From assembly GCA_035578175.1 (NCBI GenBank), contig JAQMRL010000001.1:59853553-59917552 (forward strand): DNA of 64,000 nt. Reading direction: 5' to 3'. The notes beneath the pieces are model-generated. The model was not told where the DNA came from and did no database searches. It saw only the letters and a program-made list of their open reading frames with translations. Below, in pieces: positions 27,701-33,700 of this stretch. Position numbers and translations under genes: made by a program. Source of the stretch: Catonia carolina (Eukaryota > Arthropoda > Insecta > Hemiptera > Achilidae). Position 1 is the first letter of the stretch; each line of letters starts with the position of its first letter.

Positions 27701-30700
27701 TCTTTTACATTAAGCTACCTAAATAACTATAAATTAATTATGAACAACAACAAGAAAAAAAAGAAGAAAACCAGTAAATCCTAAATGAATCCAAAACAAG
27801 ACTTTCAAAAACAAACCAATTACGACAATATACAAATCCTCCATAATTATAACAACCACACATCTGTCAAAGCTGTCCAATGATGCATTCCTATATTCTG
27901 GCCATTTCCTTTTTTTACCAGGTGTCACGATACTTGATGCAGAAAAATTAGCTTCCTTCACTGTCAAATTGTTTTAAGAGAAACATCACTGTAGTTTGCC
28001 GCTCGCTCATGGCTTTTGTTAAGAGACACGAAAAGGCATTTTTGTTTTGCTTCAATTTCAAATTATTTTTACACTGTATATTAGATTTCATTCAGCACTG
28101 TGAATAGTCTGACCACGTTTTTGAAAAACCGAAGTTTCTGTTTACAGTAGCAGAACGTTATATTCATATAATTAACCTACAAAAGTTTCCGCAATATACT
28201 GTACATGCTCTGAATATAATGTATGTTGTTGCATTGGTTGTACTGATACCAAAGCAGTTGTGCATGCACACTTATGCTTTTAACCCTCTACTTCTCTTTA
28301 AAACCAAAGGCATTATCATGAGGGAAGTAACTATACCATATTCTGTCATTTATTCTGTTAACATTGATTTAAGTTAAATTTTAATAAAAATATGGAATAA
28401 ATTTTTGGGAGACATTTTTATTTCATAAGTTGGCAATACAGTGATAACAGCTGTCTGGCAATGAAGTTTTTGGAATTGTAGAATAATTGAGTTTCAGTCT
28501 ATGTGCGTATGGTCTGTTTGTATTCAGTACCATAAGTAGACATTTAGTGCAAAACCATTTTGATTTGGGTTGGTAGAATTATTGAAATAATAAGATTAAT
28601 ACTAGTGGGATAAGATTATTATTGAGTGATGAAAAGGTACCAGAACTTACTGGGAATCGAACCCAGGTTTGCTGGTGCAGAAGTCAGTTGCACTGACTAC
28701 TATACCAAGGGCCTCAAAAATTGAGCCCTCAATCTTATTTTGGTATGTAATAATTGTGTTATTTCTATTTTTGTTTTCCTTAGGAAACATGGTAAAAAGT
28801 GTGCCAATGAACTATTAAATGATAAATCGCATATTAATCATATTAGGGAATCCTACGCTAAGCTCGGCATTGTAGAAGATGAAAATGTGTACGATGATGA
28901 ATATGATGATACTTATGATGGTTTGGATGTTTCTGTTAAAGAAGCTGAGGAACCTGAAAGGTAATAAGATTGTTATTTATTAAAATTAATATTTTCATTC
29001 AAAAATAAATCTTTATAATGCATCCTGCCGTTTGAAATTATTTCTATTTCATATAATGAATGTATATAATAATTTCACCAACCTTCTTTTTTTTTAAACT
29101 GCGTCACCTTTATTTTTATTCTTACTTACACATGTTTCAGTGGATCCACCATCATCAGAGTAAATAACATAATTGAAACTAAAACAATTGTTATCTCACT
29201 TATTTAAAATTTATAGAAGATGATACATCTTCAGTCATTTGTATAAAACAATTTTATACAAATGAAGATGTATCATCTTCTGTAAGTTTTAAATAAGTGA
29301 GATAACAATTTTTTTAGTTTCAATTATGTTATTTACTCTGATGATGGTGGATCCACCGAAACACGTGTAGGTAAGAATAAAAATAAAGGTGACGCAGTTT
29401 AAAAAGGAAGGTTGGTGAAATTATTATATAAATTCATCATATGAAATAGAAATTAATATTTGTGTAACAGCAAATTGAAAGAACTGAAAGGATTGATCAA
29501 TTACTTCGGAGTGTGTACGCAATCCTTTCAAACCATTAACTTTGTTGCTCTAGAGTACTTATTGTGGTACCCCATCCTTCCTTATTCACTCAGCAAACAG
29601 ACTCCTCCCTTGTATAAGTTTTTGGAGACTGCTCACTCACTAAGTCTTTCTGTGGAAAATTGCCCTTCAGGTTTATTTTCCCAAAGATTGAATAAGAATA
29701 CCTCCTCTTAGTTGATGCTTCATATTTGATGATAATATGGAAGGCAGATTTTTCTCCCTCACCACACAGTCTTTATAATGGGTCACTATTAATGATCCTC
29801 ATGTTTTATAGATGTTTCTTTAGGTTGGTTGAGTGGACCTGTGGTAACAAACTAAGGGAGATTAAACACAATAAACCGTAACCGATATCTTTGAGTAACA
29901 ATAGAAAAGACTAGGTTGTGATTGCGTGATTCTTATTTCTGCTTATCAAACTTACTCATGGGTATATTATGGATTTAGGTGTTGTCCCAGCGTGTAGCAG
30001 ATGTAATTGCTGGTGGGTTGCATCTACTATGCTGCAGATTTCAATTACGTAAATTCATTTAGGATGAGCTCGGTGGCGATAAATCTAGGTTAGATGTGAC
30101 TTTTGAATTCCTTGACTCTATTAGGTAGTATTGAGATAAAGATGTGTATTTGTCTATGTGTTTTTATGTATCTGACCCCAGTTTTATCAAATTGTTTTGT
30201 TTTTAATTTTTCATTCCCACCTGGGACTTCTCTATAATCCTCGATGGAATGTATTTTGTTACCTTATGTGATATTTTTTCTTGTCTACAGGGCAGTAGAC
30301 AAGATAATATAGTACTATTATTATTAGGTTGGGATTAATTTGTGTTAGTAAAAGTGGTCATAAAAATAATAACAATCTAAAAGAAAAATAAACTGTAATG
30401 TACCTTTAACTATTATGTACTGATTAATAGTACACCAATGCAAAATACATTAACCCAACGAGAATGGAGATTTTAACGATCACGCGGACTGTCATTTTAC
30501 GCCTAATAAAAACTGTTTTATTTAGTTAACTAACTCTTAACTCTTTTACATCTACAAATCTTAAAACACCAGTCACATTTGTTTCTTTGTTTTTTTTAAT
30601 ACAGGGTCCATTATTAAAGTAATGCACATGATTTTATTGTGACACGACTATCCGTTTCAGCCCAGTAAAAGCAGTCAGGAAGGTGGTGAGAGGGGTCTGC

Positions 30701-33700
30701 CCTTCCAACGCAGCCAATCACCAATTTGCTCCAAACTGTCTTGAGTGGAAAGACGTGTCTCTGTGTGAAGTGTGCTTTTCAATTTTGTAATACGGTGCGA
30801 TGGAGCAGTCGCTTGAACAGCGATACGCCATCAAGTTTTGCATGCGGCTTGGAAAGAATGCAACCAAAACATTTTAGATGCTCCAAGAGGCCTTTAAGGA
30901 CGACTGCATTACAAGGTCACTGTCCAGGAGTTGGCACAAGACATTCATGGAGGGCCGGGAGGAGGTCGCAAACCCTGTTCTGGACGCCCAGAACGACGAC
31001 AATGTGAATCGTGTGTGTGAAGTTTTGCATTCTGACCGCTCGATTGAGCATTCAGCACATCGCTGGCACCCTAAACATGTCCACATTTGCGGTACATAGG
31101 ATAGTGATCTACAATCTACAAATACACAAGGTCTGTGTGAAGCATGTTCCAAAATATTGTTGACAAAAGACCAACTTCCTGGCCCGAAACAACACCTCTG
31201 GAGTCCCCCAGCCCCCTTACAGTCACGACTTGGCTTTGTGCAACTTTTTTGTGTTTCTCTGACTGAAAAGAGAGCCGATAGAAAAGCATTGGAAGTCCAT
31301 AGAAAACATCCAAAATCATGTTCCTAACAGACATTTTTGTTGAGGAGTTTCAGGGTGCCTTGCAGGCATGGCAGGCACGTCTCCGCAAGTGTATTGATGT
31401 AGGGGGAGAGTATTTCGAAGAATTTTAAGCGTTTGTACCAGTACGATCAATAAATCTATTTTTCATAGAAAATGCGCATTACTTTCATAATGGACTCTGT
31501 AGAATTTATTAATGTGGTTTTGCAGTACAGTCATGGTTGACAGTATTGAAAGAAATTTGCTACTGTTTGCAAAGCATAAGACTTTAAAAATAAAATTTAA
31601 AGTAAGCTTAAAAGTAAAATTCATGTTCTACTGAACTGTATTCTCATTGATAGATTATTTTTTGTTTTAAAATACGTTGAGCATTTTTGTTGTTATTTGT
31701 TTGGCAGTAAAGTAGGTACTCTTTGTCCCTACTCATAGGTTCTTTGGATGTTAAATATACTTGCAATTTATTCTATTTTTATTCTTAAAGAACAAATCTG
31801 AATACCTTACAGCTTCCTTAAACAGTAATACATTTTTACAATTACAAACCAAATCTGTGTTATTTTTAGGAGGCCTTTTACTACTCCTAGAGTTTTGCAA
31901 AATGCAGCTGGTCATGATAATTCACCTGAAGAAGAAGAAAGTGATAAGGAAGAAATAGATAATAATGCTAGATATCAAGAACAGTTTGTTGAAAATCCAG
32001 AAGTGGTCAGAGCTAGGCTGGAACAAAGAAGGCAGCAAAGACAACAAAATCGTGGATTCAAACACCAGTCGAGAGATCTTGTTGGTAAGTGTCATGTAAT
32101 TGATAAATATTTTTAGATTGCTTTTTATTACTTACTCTATATACCCTCTATCTTACTCTATATTTTTTTCTATATTCTTCTTTTTTCTATATTTTACTCT
32201 ACATACCCTCTTGTTAGTCAACTGGAACTAGCTGTTTATTCATGTGATTTGTCACATTTTTGCAATTTTTCTCAGAAATGGTTCCTATGATCTTTATTTA
32301 GCCATAATATGCATTTTAGGGCAATAGCATTCAGAATCTAAGTTATAGAAAAAAACCTGCAAATTTTATTTCTAGTATCTATTTTTGTTATCTCCAGAAC
32401 TTAGTTTAGCGTCAATTAAGTGTTTTCCACGTGTTGCTCACCAAATTCAAGTCCAAAAGACAGCTGGTGCCAGTTTAAAATTTCAGGCATGGTTTTGTAA
32501 TGTTCAAGCAATTCCTGGCACTTCAACAGATGTTGTTCCTTCAGTAAAGTTGTTCAGTGAGAACTTTCGCCACCACCTTGGCATAGACCTTCCTCTCGTC
32601 AAAATTCTGCGTTAAAATGTGGTGAGCAACTGATTTCGATAAGCCACTTTCTTTGGCTAACATTCGGATACTCATTCGTCAGTCACTGTCTAAAAGTTGT
32701 TGCACTTTTTGGACCATATTGCCAGTTTTTGTCGTTGATGGGCGCTCGTTGGCAATAGTCTCCCAATACTCCTGAAACCTTGTGTGAAACTCAAAAGTTC
32801 AGTTCTGTGACATTGCGTCCTCCCCAAAGGGCTTGCTTAAGCATTTTTATTGTATCTATGCCATTTTTACCCTGTTTAACAAAAATTTCAAATGCATAAT
32901 GCTGCTCCAAATTTTTCGACAAGGGTATGGTGACACACTTTGTGCTAAGCTTGATCTTCACTCAACCACTCTTTGTAGGCGACTGCAAACAGTGGCATTC
33001 TATTCCTAAAACCTCCACCACTTTTTCTGCCAGGAGCCGCGCCATGCAACGATAAGTGGCCAGCTGAGGAAATTCATTACCGAAACTTTTGGGACAAACT
33101 CTGTGTACATGCTCCAAATATTCACACAAAATCTCATTGTATTGTTCAGGCTTATGAGCTGAATTATAACAAGATAAATATGTCATCATAAGTGGTTGGT
33201 TGTTGGATGACTGGGAAAGTCGGTGAAGCAAAAGTGTGAAAAAAATTGTTATATAAACATTAACATTAAACATTAACATTAACATTGTATTGTTATATAA
33301 ACATTAGCATTGAATTTTTCAATTCAAAAAAATATAAGTTTTATAATAAGTTAAATAATCTTTTTTCACTAAGTAATTAAATCAAAAATACACGGGAGCA
33401 TTGATTATCCAAACGTCAGTCATCCAAATCGTCAATTATCCAGACCACCATCGATAAAAATAAATACATATTTACTCACGCATAGGCCTTTTCTGCCGTA
33501 GAAACTGCATACCATGATGCCAACAACAGCCTGAATTTAGTGCTGCTAAAGCATTGTTATTAAAAAGAATGAGAGATGTTGCTGCTACTTAAAGAACTTC
33601 AGTTTTAATTCAAAAGAAAATTATTATTTTTTTATTATTTATATTAGTATGTACGAGACCGTTAAAAAATATTTCATAAAGGATTTTACCATAATTTATT

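Larger units (their letters stand above)
29061..29450. repeat. Large palindrome with two inverted hammerhead-containing arms
   Basis: Sequence from about 29061 (ATATAATAATTTCACCAACC) reads inward and is mirrored from 29450 (GGTTGGTGAAATTATTATAT). Each arm is about 190 bp with few mismatches; the centre, near 29250, lies in GTATAAAACAATTTTATAC. Each arm holds one hammerhead motif, pointing outward. A transcript from either strand would fold into a long hairpin. The family also has a single copy at 4250-4400. Confidence 0.85.

Noticed and set aside
28640..28735. tRNA gene on the minus strand
   Set aside because: The B box is perfect, but arms do not pair into a cloverleaf and similar heads recur as SINEs in the window.
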